Counted from the first letter of the stretch, positions 26,214 through 35,462 are shown. The stretch: 64,000 nt of DNA from Anaerolineae bacterium (GCA_016930015.1 JAFGHR010000125.1:1-64000), one strand, 5' to 3'. Numbers and translations are program-made. Notes: generated by a model from the letters alone, not told the origin.

Positions 26214-27461
26214 GTGGAAAGTACGCTCATCGCTCAGTTATTCCTGGCGCTTAGTATCATCATTGCGTTTGCACAAATCGCGGGAGCTTCGGCGCGTGCC
26301 GTAGGACAGCCGCGCGTGTTCGGTGAACTCCTGGCCGGGGTAATTCTCGGCCCGACTTTACTCGACATGCTGCACTGGAGTACGTTTGAAGACCCCGAAC
26401 TGCTGAAAAAAACGCTTGAAGAATTCGCCGAAATTGGCGTGTTGTTCTTGATGTTCACGGTTGGTCTGGAAGTCCATCTCCGCGAGCTGTTGTCGGTGGG
26501 CAAAGTCGCCATCGGGGGCGGTGTGCTGGGTGCGGCGCTGCCGGTCGCGTTGGCGCTGCCCGTTGTGCTGGTATTTGACTATCCGGCTGAGGAAGCGCTG
26601 TTTGTCGGCGTGGTCATGGCAGCGACATCGGTGAGCATTTCTGCTCAAACACTGCTTGAACTGGGCGTGTTACGCACAAAGGAAGGTATCGGCCTGCTGG
26701 CAACCGCCGTCGTCGATGATATCCTGGCGATTCTGCTGCTCTCGGTCGTGATCGCTACCCTCGGCTCAGACTCCAGCGCATCCGCTGCCGAATTGGTCTG
26801 GATTTTCGTGCGGATGCTGCTTTTCCTGGTCGGCGCGGTGATCGTCGCGTGGTACGGCCTGCCGCGCGTGTTTAACTGGCTGTACCACCAAAAGCAGTTG
26901 ATGCCCGGCATCGCCGCGTTTGCCCTGGTAGCCGCGTTTCTGTTTGGATGGGCCGCCGACGCGCTGGGCGGCATCGCGGCCATCACGGGCGCGTTTGTGG
27001 CCGGGATGGGCTTCACGCAGACCATTAACCAGGTCCGGCACAAGATCGAAGACACTGTACAGGCTATCACATATTCGTTCCTGGTTCCGATTTTCTTTGT
27101 GAACGTCGGGCTGCATACCAACCTGGCCGATATCTCAACCGACCTGCTGCCGCTGGTGGTGCTCCTGTTTGTCTCGGCGGCGGTGTCGAAAGTCTTTGGC
27201 AGCGGGTTAGGGGCACGCATCGGCGGCTTTGATAATGGTGAAGCGTTCCGGCTTGGCGTTTGTATGATCTCAAGGGGCGAGGTGGGATTGATCATCGCGT
27301 CGCTGGGGTTGGCGAATGGGCTGCTGGGTTCCGAGTTGTTCCAACCCATCTTTCTGGTGATCCTGCTCACGACGGTCATCACGCCGCCCCTGGTACGCCT
27401 GGTCTTCAAATCGCATTCCCAATCCGAAATCAAACCGGCACCAGATACAGCACACGGATAA
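26214..27461 (+). CDS. Kef/CPA2-type monovalent cation:proton antiporter
   Basis: A 415-residue membrane protein with about 12 helices. Family motifs are GVILGPTLLDML, LEVHLRELLSVGK, the ion-binding region GVVMAATSVSISAQTLLELG with LLATAVVDDILAILLL, and GMISRGEVGLI-type C-terminal CMISRGEVGLIIASLG. It exchanges K+ or Na+ for H+. It contains only the membrane domain: the RCK (TrkA-N) regulatory module of KefB/C is missing. GTG start at 26214 after AAGGAGG. The PII-like gene 12 bases downstream could replace the regulatory domain. Confidence 0.92.
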   Translation: MESTLIAQLFLALSIIIAFAQIAGASARAVGQPRVFGELLAGVILGPTLLDMLHWSTFEDPELLKKTLEEFAEIGVLFLMFTVGLEVHLRELLSVGKVAIGGGVLGAALPVALALPVVLVFDYPAEEALFVGVVMAATSVSISAQTLLELGVLRTKEGIGLLATAVVDDILAILLLSVVIATLGSDSSASAAELVWIFVRMLLFLVGAVIVAWYGLPRVFNWLYHQKQLMPGIAAFALVAAFLFGWAADALGGIAAITGAFVAGMGFTQTINQVRHKIEDTVQAITYSFLVPIFFVNVGLHTNLADISTDLLPLVVLLFVSAAVSKVFGSGLGARIGGFDNGEAFRLGVCMISRGEVGLIIASLGLANGLLGSELFQPIFLVILLTTVITPPLVRLVFKSHSQSEIKPAPDTAHG

Positions 27462-27473
27462 GGACTTGTCGCT

Positions 27474-27836
27474 ATGCCTAAACTTGTGATTCTCATTACC
27501 CCTCAGACTGAAAAAGGGCTTGACGTTGCCGAAGCCTGGGAATTGGTTGGAGCGACCGGTATTTCGCTCATCGAAAGTTACGGCTTGCATAATCTTCGTG
27601 AACGCAGCAAAGCGGTCGAACTCCCGTTTTTCGTCTCCCTGGCAAGCGCTATGCGCCAGATCGAAGAGACAAACCAGATCATCTTCACGGTGGCGGATGA
27701 CGCGTTCGTTGACCGGTTGATCGAAGCTGCCACGCAAATCCTGGGGGACCTGAACGCGCCGCACACCGGCATCGCCTTTACGCTGGACGTGGACCGTATT
27801 TTCGGAATCCCGTGCGGGCCACCCAACACGGATTGA
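27474..27836 (+). CDS. PII-like / ferredoxin-fold small regulatory protein
   Basis: A 120-residue protein whose secondary structure matches PII-like proteins: strand KLVILIT, helix GLDVAEAWELVG, strand GISLIESYGL, a polar loop where the T-loop would be, strand NQIIFTVAD, helix DAFVDRLIEAATQILG, strand GIAFTLDVDRIFG. No uridylylation Tyr is evident. PII-like proteins sense nucleotides or ions and bind transporters. It is 12 bases from the Kef antiporter stop, so a regulatory role on that antiporter is a reasonable inference. Family assignment is by pattern, not alignment. Confidence 0.6.
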   Translation: MPKLVILITPQTEKGLDVAEAWELVGATGISLIESYGLHNLRERSKAVELPFFVSLASAMRQIEETNQIIFTVADDAFVDRLIEAATQILGDLNAPHTGIAFTLDVDRIFGIPCGPPNTD

Positions 27837-27856
27837 GCATGATGTAAAACTCTGGA

Positions 27857-27885
27857 TTGCAGCGAACATCTGTTCGTGTTAGAGT
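27857..27885 (+). promoter_or_regulatory. Promoter of radA with putative LexA (SOS) box
   Basis: A TTGCAG -35 (27857-27862), a 17-base spacer and a TAGAGT -10 (27880-27885). The spacer begins with the perfect palindrome CGAACATCTGTTCG (27863-27876), matching the GAAC-N4-GTTC core of the Bacillus-type LexA box. Binding here would block RNA polymerase, giving DNA-damage control of radA. Confidence 0.65.
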
Positions 27886-27924
27886 ATCAGCAGACCAGTG
27901 TTACACAACGGAGTGATCGGTTTT

Positions 27925-29298
27925 ATGGCAAAAGCACGCGTGTATTACGAATGCCAGACATGCGGGCGGCGGTCGCCACGCCACATGGGGAAATGTCCGG
28001 GCTGCGGTGAATTTAACACGATGATCGAAGTCATAGACGAGCCGGAACCCAAGGCCGCCGGGGCATCACGCGGACCGCTGCGCACCCATCCCCAACGCTT
28101 GAGTGACGTGTCCAACGACGCGGGCGACCGTTTCCCCGTGCCGGTTCAGGAACTGTCACGCGTGTTAGGCGGCGGGTTGGTGCCCGGCAGCGTGGTACTG
28201 GTGAGCGGCGATCCTGGCATTGGCAAAAGTACACTGCTGTTACAGATCGCGGTGCTCATGGATCAGATCGCCGGGCCGGTGCTGTACGTCAGCGGCGAAG
28301 AGAGCGAGCGCCAGATCAAAATGCGGGCCGAGCGCCTGGGGCTGGATTCTGATAACCTGTTCCTGGTGACGGAAACCGAAACCGGCGCGATCCTGGCCCA
28401 TGTCGAACAAATCAAACCGCGTATGCTGATCGTGGACTCGATTCAAACCACGTACATTGAGGGTAAAGCGTCCAGCGCCGGGAGCGTCAGCCAGGTCCGC
28501 GAGTGCGCCAGCCAGTTTCGCACCCTGGCCAAAGAGAGCGGGGTCGCGGTGTTTTTGGTCGGGCACGTGACTAAAGAAGGCGTGATCGCCGGGCCGCGTG
28601 TGTTGGAACACATTGTCGATACCGTGTTGTACCTGGAAGGCGACCGCTTCCAGGCGTACCGGCTGCTGCGCAGTGTCAAAAACCGTTTTGGCGCGACGAG
28701 TGAAGTCGGCGTGTTTGAGATGCGTGACCGGGGCCTGGTCGAGATCGCCAACCCGTCGGAAGTGTTCATCGCTGAACGGGTGGTTAACGCGCCGGGCAGC
28801 GCCATCGCCGTCACGCTGGAAGGTACACGCCCCCTGTTGATCGAGGTCCAGGCGTTAGCCAGCCAGACGGTGTATCCCAACCCGCGCCGCACCGCCAACG
28901 GCATTGACTTTAACCGGATGCTGCTGATCACGGCTGTGCTGACCAAGCGTGTCGGTATCAAGTTATACGAAAAAGACCTGTTCGTGAACGTGATCAGCGG
29001 GCTGAAAATCGACGAACCCGCCGCCGACCTGGCGATTGCCACCGCGATCGCGTCCAGCGCGTGGGATGTGCCAGTTCCGGCGGATATGGTGTTCGTGGGT
29101 GAAATCGGCCTGAGCGGGGAACTGCGCGCGGTCAGCCAGACGCCAATACGCATCCGTGAGGCGGCCAAACTGGGGTTTAAGCGGGTGTTGGTACCGCGCA
29201 CCTTCCGCCAGGACGACACAGTTACCGGCGATATCGAGGTGATCAAAGTGCGCAGCATCGCCGACGCGCTGGCGATCGCCGTGCCCAGACCCCGCTAA
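27925..29298 (+). CDS. radA: DNA repair protein RadA (Sms)
   Basis: RecA-related, DnaB-like helicase that promotes branch migration during homologous recombination. A C4 zinc finger (YECQTCG ... GKCPGCGEF) is followed by Walker A GDPGIGKST, Walker B RMLIVDSIQT, and the RadA-specific KNRFG motif in SVKNRFGATSEVGVF. The C-terminal Lon-protease-like domain includes ANGIDFNRMLLITAVL and GEIGLSGELRAV. ATG 27925 begins at the conserved MAKARVYYEC; the GTG at 27898 lacks a ribosome site. 457 residues is typical. A LexA-like box lies in its promoter. Confidence 0.97.
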   Translation: MAKARVYYECQTCGRRSPRHMGKCPGCGEFNTMIEVIDEPEPKAAGASRGPLRTHPQRLSDVSNDAGDRFPVPVQELSRVLGGGLVPGSVVLVSGDPGIGKSTLLLQIAVLMDQIAGPVLYVSGEESERQIKMRAERLGLDSDNLFLVTETETGAILAHVEQIKPRMLIVDSIQTTYIEGKASSAGSVSQVRECASQFRTLAKESGVAVFLVGHVTKEGVIAGPRVLEHIVDTVLYLEGDRFQAYRLLRSVKNRFGATSEVGVFEMRDRGLVEIANPSEVFIAERVVNAPGSAIAVTLEGTRPLLIEVQALASQTVYPNPRRTANGIDFNRMLLITAVLTKRVGIKLYEKDLFVNVISGLKIDEPAADLAIATAIASSAWDVPVPADMVFVGEIGLSGELRAVSQTPIRIREAAKLGFKRVLVPRTFRQDDTVTGDIEVIKVRSIADALAIAVPRPR

Positions 29299-29660
29299 CC
29301 GGGGCCGCGATCCCACCGAAAAATCTACGTAACAGGGGTGCAGCCATGTCAGGCAGGCATCAGGATCGGTGGTTTTCCGTCGAGCGTGCGCCGGTTTTGC
29401 GTCAAGTAGGGCCTGTGTGCCTTACGTAAACTGGTAACATCACTGTGATGGCTGATGCCCCCCACGGCCATCCGGTTGCTCCCCCAAGACCAAACGCTTT
29501 GCGAACCAGGTGTTTGGTCTTTCTCCTGTATGTTTTGAATGGTTTTAAGATCATACGCAGCTTTAAAAACTGAGAAAATCGAGGTTGCCGAATAGAACTT
29601 TTGTTCGTATACTATAACCAGGTGGGTGGTCCGGTACAGCCCATTCACCACCGGAATCGG
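29299..29660. other. Intergenic region between radA and nadK
   Basis: No convincing gene. A hairpin AAGACCAAAC (29486-29495) with GTTTGGTCTT (29512-29521), followed by TCTCC, is the best structure and may end radA transcription. A 100-residue minus-strand frame here has no ribosome site and atypical composition. Confidence 0.5.
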
Positions 29661-29688
29661 TTGACGGGTTCATCGAGAAGGCTATAAT
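29661..29688 (+). promoter_or_regulatory. Promoter of nadK
   Basis: TTGACG (29661-29666), a 16-base spacer and consensus TATAAT (29683-29688). Confidence 0.65.
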
Positions 29689-29737
29689 CGCTTTAGTCGC
29701 AACAACACAAAACACGGCTGTACACGAAGGAGCCCCG

Positions 29738-30643
29738 TTGTCTGGTTTTGAACATATCGGTATTCTGGCCCATCCACTCCGGCCCCGCACCGCACCGATC
29801 GCACAGGAGGTCGAGCGGTCACTTAGAACACATGGGATCGATGTGTGGATTCGTACAGCCTGGGACGCTACCCGCGCGCAGCCGCTCGTTCACGGCGCCG
29901 ACCTGGTGATCGCGATCGGGGGTGACGGTGCTATGCTGCGGGCGGCGCGGGTCTGTGCGCGCGAAAATGTGCCGGTGTTGGGCATTAATACCGGCAACCT
30001 GGGGTTTCTCACCGAGGTATGCCCGGAAGACTGGGAAGACAGCCTGGCTAAACTGCTGGCTGGCGACTACTGGATCGAACAGCGCATGATGATTCGCTGC
30101 GAGGTCTTCCATAACGGCGACCTGTTGAACGCGACCGACGCGCTCAACGATGTGGTGGTCAGCCGGGGCGCGATTGCCAAGTCGGTCCAGCTTGAAACAT
30201 ACATTGACGGCGGCTGGGCCACGACGTATCACGGCGACGGGCTGATCATTGCCACGCCGACCGGTTCGACCGCCTACGCGCTGGCGGTTGGCGGGCCGAT
30301 TTTGCCGCCGGAGTTAAAAAATATCCTGGTGGTGCCGATTGCGCCGCATTTGAGCATGGATCGGCCTATGGTGCTGTCGCAGGGTGCGACGGTGCAAATC
30401 GTGGTCGATCCGCTCACCCTGGCCGAAGTGGTATTGACGGTCGATGGCGAACTGGTCGCCAGCCTGGAATCATCGGATCGGGTGGTGGTACGTGCCAGCG
30501 ACAGCGTCAGCCGTTTTGTCCGGCTGCGGGATCGGAACTACTTTTACCGCTCACTGTTGGACCGGTTGGAGCCGCGTGTACCGCCGCGACCGGGACTCAA
30601 TCGAGTTGGCAATCACTCCGAATCGAGTGAGAATCCAGAATGA
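29738..30643 (+). CDS. nadK: NAD kinase
   Basis: Phosphorylates NAD+ to NADP+ with ATP or polyphosphate. The signature LVIAIGGDGAMLRAAR holds the GGDG motif, followed by GINTGNLGFLTEVCP, NDVVVSRGAIAKSVQLE and the glycine-rich DGLIIATPTGSTAYALAVGGPIL, then the PHLSMDRPMVL segment. 301 residues is normal. The start is TTG at 29738, fixed by GAAGGAG at 29725-29731. Confidence 0.96.
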   Translation: MSGFEHIGILAHPLRPRTAPIAQEVERSLRTHGIDVWIRTAWDATRAQPLVHGADLVIAIGGDGAMLRAARVCARENVPVLGINTGNLGFLTEVCPEDWEDSLAKLLAGDYWIEQRMMIRCEVFHNGDLLNATDALNDVVVSRGAIAKSVQLETYIDGGWATTYHGDGLIIATPTGSTAYALAVGGPILPPELKNILVVPIAPHLSMDRPMVLSQGATVQIVVDPLTLAEVVLTVDGELVASLESSDRVVVRASDSVSRFVRLRDRNYFYRSLLDRLEPRVPPRPGLNRVGNHSESSENPE

Positions 30644-30698
30644 CGCATCTTGCTGCAATGCAGCGGGAATTGAGACAAAAAACGAACCGAGATCACTC

Positions 30699-31226
30699 AT
30701 GACCATTCACGAGACAGCATCCGGCACGGGCGAGACACACCAGCCTGCCGGACACGATCACGACGACAATGTTCTTTACTGCACCGTGCATCCGCACGTC
30801 GAAACCATGCTGCGCTGCAATAAATGCGGGCGGCCCATGTGCACCCGCTGCGCGGTCAAAACGCCGGTCGGCTACCGCTGCCGCGAATGTGTGCGCGAGC
30901 AGCAAAACAAGTTCTTTAACGCCCAGATACTCGACTACATGATCGCCGCTGCCGTCGCTGTGGTGATCAGTTTTGTCGCGGCGCTAATCCTGGCCCGCCT
31001 GTGGTTTTTTTTCGCGTTTTTTGCGGCTCCGGTGGCAGGCGGCCTGATCGGGCGCGTGATTTTGCAGCTCACCGGCAAGCGGCGCGGGCGGTATACCGGG
31101 GTGCTTGTGGGGGCTGGCGTGGTGTTAGGCGCGCTGCCGTTTTTGCTGCTTAACCCGCTGTCGGTCGGCATTTTCCTGTTCCTGGCTACCAGCACGGCAG
31201 TCGCCCAGTTCGGGCTGTACATTTAG
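30699..31226 (+). CDS. B-box/zinc-ribbon membrane protein
   Basis: A 175-residue protein. After a polar, His/Asp-rich N-terminus, residues about 28-70 form a B-box-like zinc-binding domain: CTVHP, LRCNKCGRPMCTRCAV and GYRCRECV. Four hydrophobic helices follow (about 85-175; MIAAAVAVVISFVAALILARLWFFFAFF is the first two), separated by a basic GKRRGRY loop. Such bacterial B-box membrane proteins are frequent and of unknown function. The open frame extends upstream into nadK, but the ATG at 30699 starts the polar region. Confidence 0.8.
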   Translation: MTIHETASGTGETHQPAGHDHDDNVLYCTVHPHVETMLRCNKCGRPMCTRCAVKTPVGYRCRECVREQQNKFFNAQILDYMIAAAVAVVISFVAALILARLWFFFAFFAAPVAGGLIGRVILQLTGKRRGRYTGVLVGAGVVLGALPFLLLNPLSVGIFLFLATSTAVAQFGLYI

Positions 31227-31277
31227 GATTTGTAATACCAATACCGGACATACAGACGAGGCAACCTGGCAACGCTT

Positions 31278-33020
31278 ATGCTGCAAGAACTGCGGATCAA
31301 AGACTTTGCGATCATTGACGATTTGACGCTTCCGCTTGATGCGGGATTCCTGGTGATGACGGGCGAAACCGGCGCCGGGAAATCGATCATTGTCGATGCG
31401 GTAACACTGCTGCTGGGCGATCGCGCCGACGCCGCGATGATCCGCGCAGGTGCCGATCGCACGGTTGTCGAAGGCACATTCGCCGTCCCCGCCGAACTTC
31501 AGGCCGCACTGCACGCGATTCTGCAAGCCAACGAACTGGAAGGTGAATCGCCGGAGGGCATGATCCTGACGCGGGAAGTGCGCCAGAACGGGCGCAGCCA
31601 GGCGCGCGTAAACGGTGTGGCCTGCAACCTGCCGGTGTACCGTGAAATCGGTGAACTGCTGGTGGATATTCACGGGCAGGGTGAGCACCTGTCGCTGCTT
31701 GACGCCAGGCAGCATCTTTTTCTGCTGGACCGCTACGCCAATCTCGAAGCGCAGCGTCAGGCGGTGGGTGACATGGTGCGCCGCCTGTCTCACCTGCGCA
31801 GTGAGATCAACAGCCTGGTGACCGATGAGGAAGCGCTCGCGCGGCGCGTGGATATGCTGCAATACCAGGTTCAAGAGATCGAAACCGCCAACCCGCGCCT
31901 TGACGAAGAAACCGAACTTCAGCACGAACGTAACCGGCTGGTCAACGCCGAAAAAATCGCGGACATGGCCAACGAAGCCCAGTTCACGCTAAACGGCGAG
32001 CCGGGCGAAACGTCCGCTGTGGACCTGCTGGCCCAGGCCGCTATCGTCCTCAGTAAGCTGGCCAAACTTGATCCCGCCATGACCGAGCACTACCAGGTGG
32101 CCGAAAACATCAGCGCGCAGGCCGACGATCTCGCCGCCGCGCTGCGCGATTACAGTGATGCGGTCGAATACGACCCGCACCGGCTGGACGAGATCGAAGA
32201 ACGTGTCGAAGTATTGAACCGGCTGAAACGTAAACACGGCGGCACGATTGAAGCGGTGCTGGCCTACGCCGGGCAGGCGCGCGCCGAACTGGAAAACATC
32301 ACGCACAGCGAAGAACGGCTGGCCGAGCTGCGCGAGCAGGAAGATCACCTGCTGCACGATATCGGGCAGGCCGCCGCCGCGCTCAGCCAGGAACGCCAGC
32401 GTGCGGCCCACCATCTCACCCAGGCGATTGTGCAGGAACTGGGTGATCTCAAAATGGAAGGGGCACGCTTTGAGGTCGCGATCACTCACAAAGAAGACGC
32501 GTCCGGCTGCTACGTGGGCGAACACCGGCTGGCGTTTGGTTCGACGGGCATCGACCAGATCGAGTTTATGATGGCCGCCAATGTTGGCGAGCTGGTGCTC
32601 CCGCTGGTCAAAGTCGCTTCCGGTGGTGAGACATCCCGTATTATGTTGGCGCTCAAAAGTGTGCTGGCCCACGCCGACCAGACGCCAACGTTGATCTTTG
32701 ACGAGATCGATCAGGGCATCGGTGGGCGCATGGGGTCGGTAGTCGGGCACAAGCTGTGGGAGCTGTCCGGTAACCATCAAGTGTTGGTGGTCACGCACCT
32801 GGCGCAGCTTGCCGGGTTTGGAGACACACACTACCGGGTGAGCAAACATGTGCGCGACCAGCGCACGATCACCTACGCCGAGCGGCTCAACGACCAGGGA
32901 CGCGTAGAGGAACTATCCGACATGTTGGGCGCGGAAACCATCAGCGCCCGCCAGAGCGCGTATGATATTTTGATGCTGGCACGCCGGGCCAAAGAAGGCC
33001 GGTGGCTCGAAACCGTCTAG
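31278..33020 (+). CDS. recN: DNA repair protein RecN
   Basis: SMC-like ATPase that acts early in double-strand break repair. It has 580 residues. N-terminal Walker A TGETGAGKSII follows LQELRIKDFAIIDDL, the classic RecN start. The central 300 residues are heptad-rich coiled coil. The C-terminal half-ATPase has the signature VASGGETSRIMLALKS and Walker B TLIFDEIDQGIGGR, then VVTHLAQLAGFGD. No SOS box was found directly upstream, unlike radA. It converges with ada with only 16 bases between stops. Confidence 0.97.
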   Translation: MLQELRIKDFAIIDDLTLPLDAGFLVMTGETGAGKSIIVDAVTLLLGDRADAAMIRAGADRTVVEGTFAVPAELQAALHAILQANELEGESPEGMILTREVRQNGRSQARVNGVACNLPVYREIGELLVDIHGQGEHLSLLDARQHLFLLDRYANLEAQRQAVGDMVRRLSHLRSEINSLVTDEEALARRVDMLQYQVQEIETANPRLDEETELQHERNRLVNAEKIADMANEAQFTLNGEPGETSAVDLLAQAAIVLSKLAKLDPAMTEHYQVAENISAQADDLAAALRDYSDAVEYDPHRLDEIEERVEVLNRLKRKHGGTIEAVLAYAGQARAELENITHSEERLAELREQEDHLLHDIGQAAAALSQERQRAAHHLTQAIVQELGDLKMEGARFEVAITHKEDASGCYVGEHRLAFGSTGIDQIEFMMAANVGELVLPLVKVASGGETSRIMLALKSVLAHADQTPTLIFDEIDQGIGGRMGSVVGHKLWELSGNHQVLVVTHLAQLAGFGDTHYRVSKHVRDQRTITYAERLNDQGRVEELSDMLGAETISARQSAYDILMLARRAKEGRWLETV

Positions 33021-33036
33021 CGGTGAAGACACTAAC

Positions 33037-34140
33037 CTATCCGCCGGTTTGATCCTGTTCCGACTGCGCGCGGTTAGCCTGTTCCTGGGCCAGCAGCGCG
33101 CGTTTACGTTCCACACCCCAGCGGTAGCCGCTCAGGCCGCCGTCAGCGTGCACCACGCGGTGACACGGGATCACCAGCGCGACCGGATTCGTAGCGCACG
33201 CACGCGCCACCGCGCGTGATGCCGTCGGCTGGCCCACCGCGCGGGCGATCTCCCCATACGCCTGTGTGCTGCCGTAGGGAATGGCACGCAGCGCTTCCCA
33301 CACCCGCCGCTGAAAGGCCGTCGCCTGGATGTCAAGCGGCAGGTCCAGCGGGGCGGGGTCCCCGTCAAGATACCGTAAAATGGCGCCAACCCAGCCCGAT
33401 AAGCCGTCATGTGATGCGCTGCGCTCGATGGTGGCAGCGGGATACTCGTTATGCAACGCCGCTGCGAGCGCTTCCGGCGCATCCCCCAGGCTGACCGCGC
33501 AGACACCGCGTTCGGTCGCGCCCACCAGCAGCATCCCCAGCGAGCAGTCAACGATGGTATAGGTAATGTGCATATCCTGTCCTCCTGACCGGTAGGCGGT
33601 CGGCGTCATGCCCAACTGGCCCTGATACACGCGGCTGACCGAGCCGTAACCCGCTTCATACAGCGCGTCGGTGACCGGCTGGCCGTTCTTCAGACCGGTC
33701 TTGAAACGTTCCAGGCGGCAGGTGTCCGCATACTGGCGCGGCGAAATCCCCATGATGCGCTTGAACACGCGCTGCACATGCGCCGGGCTGACGTGTAAAT
33801 GGGCGCCCAGTTCGGCCAGCGTGGGAATTTTGGACTCGCAGCCTTTTATGTACGCGCACGCGTCCCGTACCATTTTGACCTGGGCGTTTACTTCGTCCGG
33901 GTGACAGCGGCGGCAGGCCCGGAATCCGGCCAGCGCGGCGGCTTCCGGCGTGTGGAAAAACGTCACATGCTCGCGGCGTGGACGGCGTGCCGGGCACGAT
34001 GGGCGGCAGTAGATGCCGGTCGAGCGCACCGCGTATACGAACAGCCCGTCATAACGGCTGTCACGCGCCTGCACCGCCTGCCAGCAGCCGGTTTCACCGA
34101 GGGGCAGCTGTGGTTGGTTATGGTTGCCGTTCTGGCTCAT
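33037..34140 (-). CDS. ada: Bifunctional Ada: methylphosphotriester/O6-methylguanine methyltransferase and regulator
   Basis: Adaptive-response protein that removes methyl groups from DNA and activates repair genes. The N-terminal Ada zinc domain has the cysteine set C45 and C49 in GIYCRPSCPARRP plus ACRRCHPDE. An AraC-type HTH follows (ELGAHLHVSPAHVQRVFKRIMGISPRQYA). The MGMT domain carries active-site Cys326 in the PCHRVVHADGGLSGYRWG motif. 367 residues is normal. It shares a 195-base divergent region with amrS; no perfect Ada box was recognised. Confidence 0.95.
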   Translation of the reverse strand: MSQNGNHNQPQLPLGETGCWQAVQARDSRYDGLFVYAVRSTGIYCRPSCPARRPRREHVTFFHTPEAAALAGFRACRRCHPDEVNAQVKMVRDACAYIKGCESKIPTLAELGAHLHVSPAHVQRVFKRIMGISPRQYADTCRLERFKTGLKNGQPVTDALYEAGYGSVSRVYQGQLGMTPTAYRSGGQDMHITYTIVDCSLGMLLVGATERGVCAVSLGDAPEALAAALHNEYPAATIERSASHDGLSGWVGAILRYLDGDPAPLDLPLDIQATAFQRRVWEALRAIPYGSTQAYGEIARAVGQPTASRAVARACATNPVALVIPCHRVVHADGGLSGYRWGVERKRALLAQEQANRAQSEQDQTGG

Positions 34141-34207
34141 GGTGTTTTCCCTGCCGGTGATGATTCTGCCGGGCGCTGTTGGTCGTTACATAGACCATAA
34201 CGGCAGC

Positions 34208-34238
34208 GGGCAAAAAACGCTATCTGTTTTTTGTGCCC
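34208..34238. repeat. Hairpin in the ada/amrS divergent region
   Basis: Arms GGGCAAAAAAC and GTTTTTTGTGCCC form a stem with one bulged base around GCTATCT. It could be an operator or a transcript leader structure for ada. Confidence 0.45.
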
Positions 34239-34335
34239 AAACCGGATTAATAGATTAATAACCGTCCGATTCTGTTTGTGCTAGACTCTGGTGTAGACAC
34301 AAATGACCAGAAAAATTTTGCCGGAGTGACACACA

Positions 34336-35406
34336 ATGCCCTCAACGCGTGACTTGCAAAGCCAGCTCGATCACATGACCGCGCCCGGTCATCTGGTGGA
34401 GGTGGTCGATGCCGAAACTCACACGATCCGGTGTCTGGCATGTGCGCACCGCTGCCTGCTCAAAGACGGGCGTCGCGGAATCTGCAAGGTCCGTTATAAC
34501 GACGGCGGGACGCTGCGCGTACCGTTTAATTATGTGGGGGCTTTGCAAGTTGATCCGGTCGAAAAGAAGCCGTTTTTCCACGTCACACCGGGCCAGTCGG
34601 TGCTCAGTTTTGGCATGCTGGGCTGTGACTTCCGGTGCAGTTACTGCCAGAACTGGCAGATATCCCAGACTCTGCGCGACGACCGCGCCGGGCGCGACTA
34701 TACGCCAATTACCGCCGACGAACTGATCGCGTTGGGCCGCAGACGCCGCACACGCGCCGTAGCCAGCACCTATAACGAGCCGCTGATCACAACTGAATGG
34801 GCGGTCGAGATTTTCAAAAAAGCGCGCCAGGCGGGTATGCTGACCCTGTACGTGTCCAACGGCAATGGCACCCCGGAGGTGATCGATTACCTCACGCCCT
34901 GGCTGGACGGTTACAAGATCGACTTAAAAACCATGCAAGACCGGCACTACCGCCAGGAATTGGGCGGCGTGCTCCAGCATGTGCTGGACACGATCACATA
35001 CGTTCACCAGGCCGGGATTTACCTCGAAGTGCTGACGCTGGTGATTCCAGGGTTCAATGATAACAACGATGAACTGTGGGATGCGGCCAACTTCATCCGG
35101 AGTGTTTCACCCGATATCCCCTGGCACGTAACCGCGTTTCATCCCGATTACAAAATGACCGATCCGCCGCGCACCCCGCCCCAAACCCTGATCCGTGCCG
35201 CCGAGATCGGAACTGAAGCCGGGCTGAAGTACGTCTACGCGGGCAACCTGCCGGGCCGTTCGGGAGAGTGGGAAGATACACGGTGCCCCAACTGCCAGAT
35301 GACGCTGGTTCGCCGTATGGGATTCATGGTCCACGAGAACAAGCTCGCTGCGACCGGCGGGGTATGCCCGCGCTGCGGTACAAAAATCCCCGGTATCTGG
35401 CAGTAG
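34336..35406 (+). CDS. amrS: AmmeMemoRadiSam system radical SAM enzyme
   Basis: A 356-residue radical SAM enzyme of the AmmeMemoRadiSam family. The [4Fe-4S]-binding cysteines are Cys97, Cys101 and Cys104 (GCDFRCSYCQNW). An N-terminal cysteine group (CLACAHRC and GICKVR) and a C-terminal zinc ribbon (CPNC and CPRCG) complete the pattern. LPxPG-type and DGYKIDLKT segments fit the family TIM barrel. The usual partners AmrA (AMMECR1) and AmrB (Memo) are not in the window. The substrate is not known with certainty. A GGAG lies upstream of ATG 34336. Confidence 0.92.
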   Translation: MPSTRDLQSQLDHMTAPGHLVEVVDAETHTIRCLACAHRCLLKDGRRGICKVRYNDGGTLRVPFNYVGALQVDPVEKKPFFHVTPGQSVLSFGMLGCDFRCSYCQNWQISQTLRDDRAGRDYTPITADELIALGRRRRTRAVASTYNEPLITTEWAVEIFKKARQAGMLTLYVSNGNGTPEVIDYLTPWLDGYKIDLKTMQDRHYRQELGGVLQHVLDTITYVHQAGIYLEVLTLVIPGFNDNNDELWDAANFIRSVSPDIPWHVTAFHPDYKMTDPPRTPPQTLIRAAEIGTEAGLKYVYAGNLPGRSGEWEDTRCPNCQMTLVRRMGFMVHENKLAATGGVCPRCGTKIPGIWQ

Positions 35407-35462
35407 GAAAACTTATTGGTTTATCATGCTTAACCGCATCAGGCAGAAAGCGACGCGCCATC

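Noticed and set aside
29349-29651. 100-codon minus-strand frame between radA and nadK
   Set aside because: No ribosome site, no domain and composition like non-coding DNA.
31125-31925. 266-codon minus-strand frame opposite recN
   Set aside because: Overlaps recN, which has clear Walker motifs.
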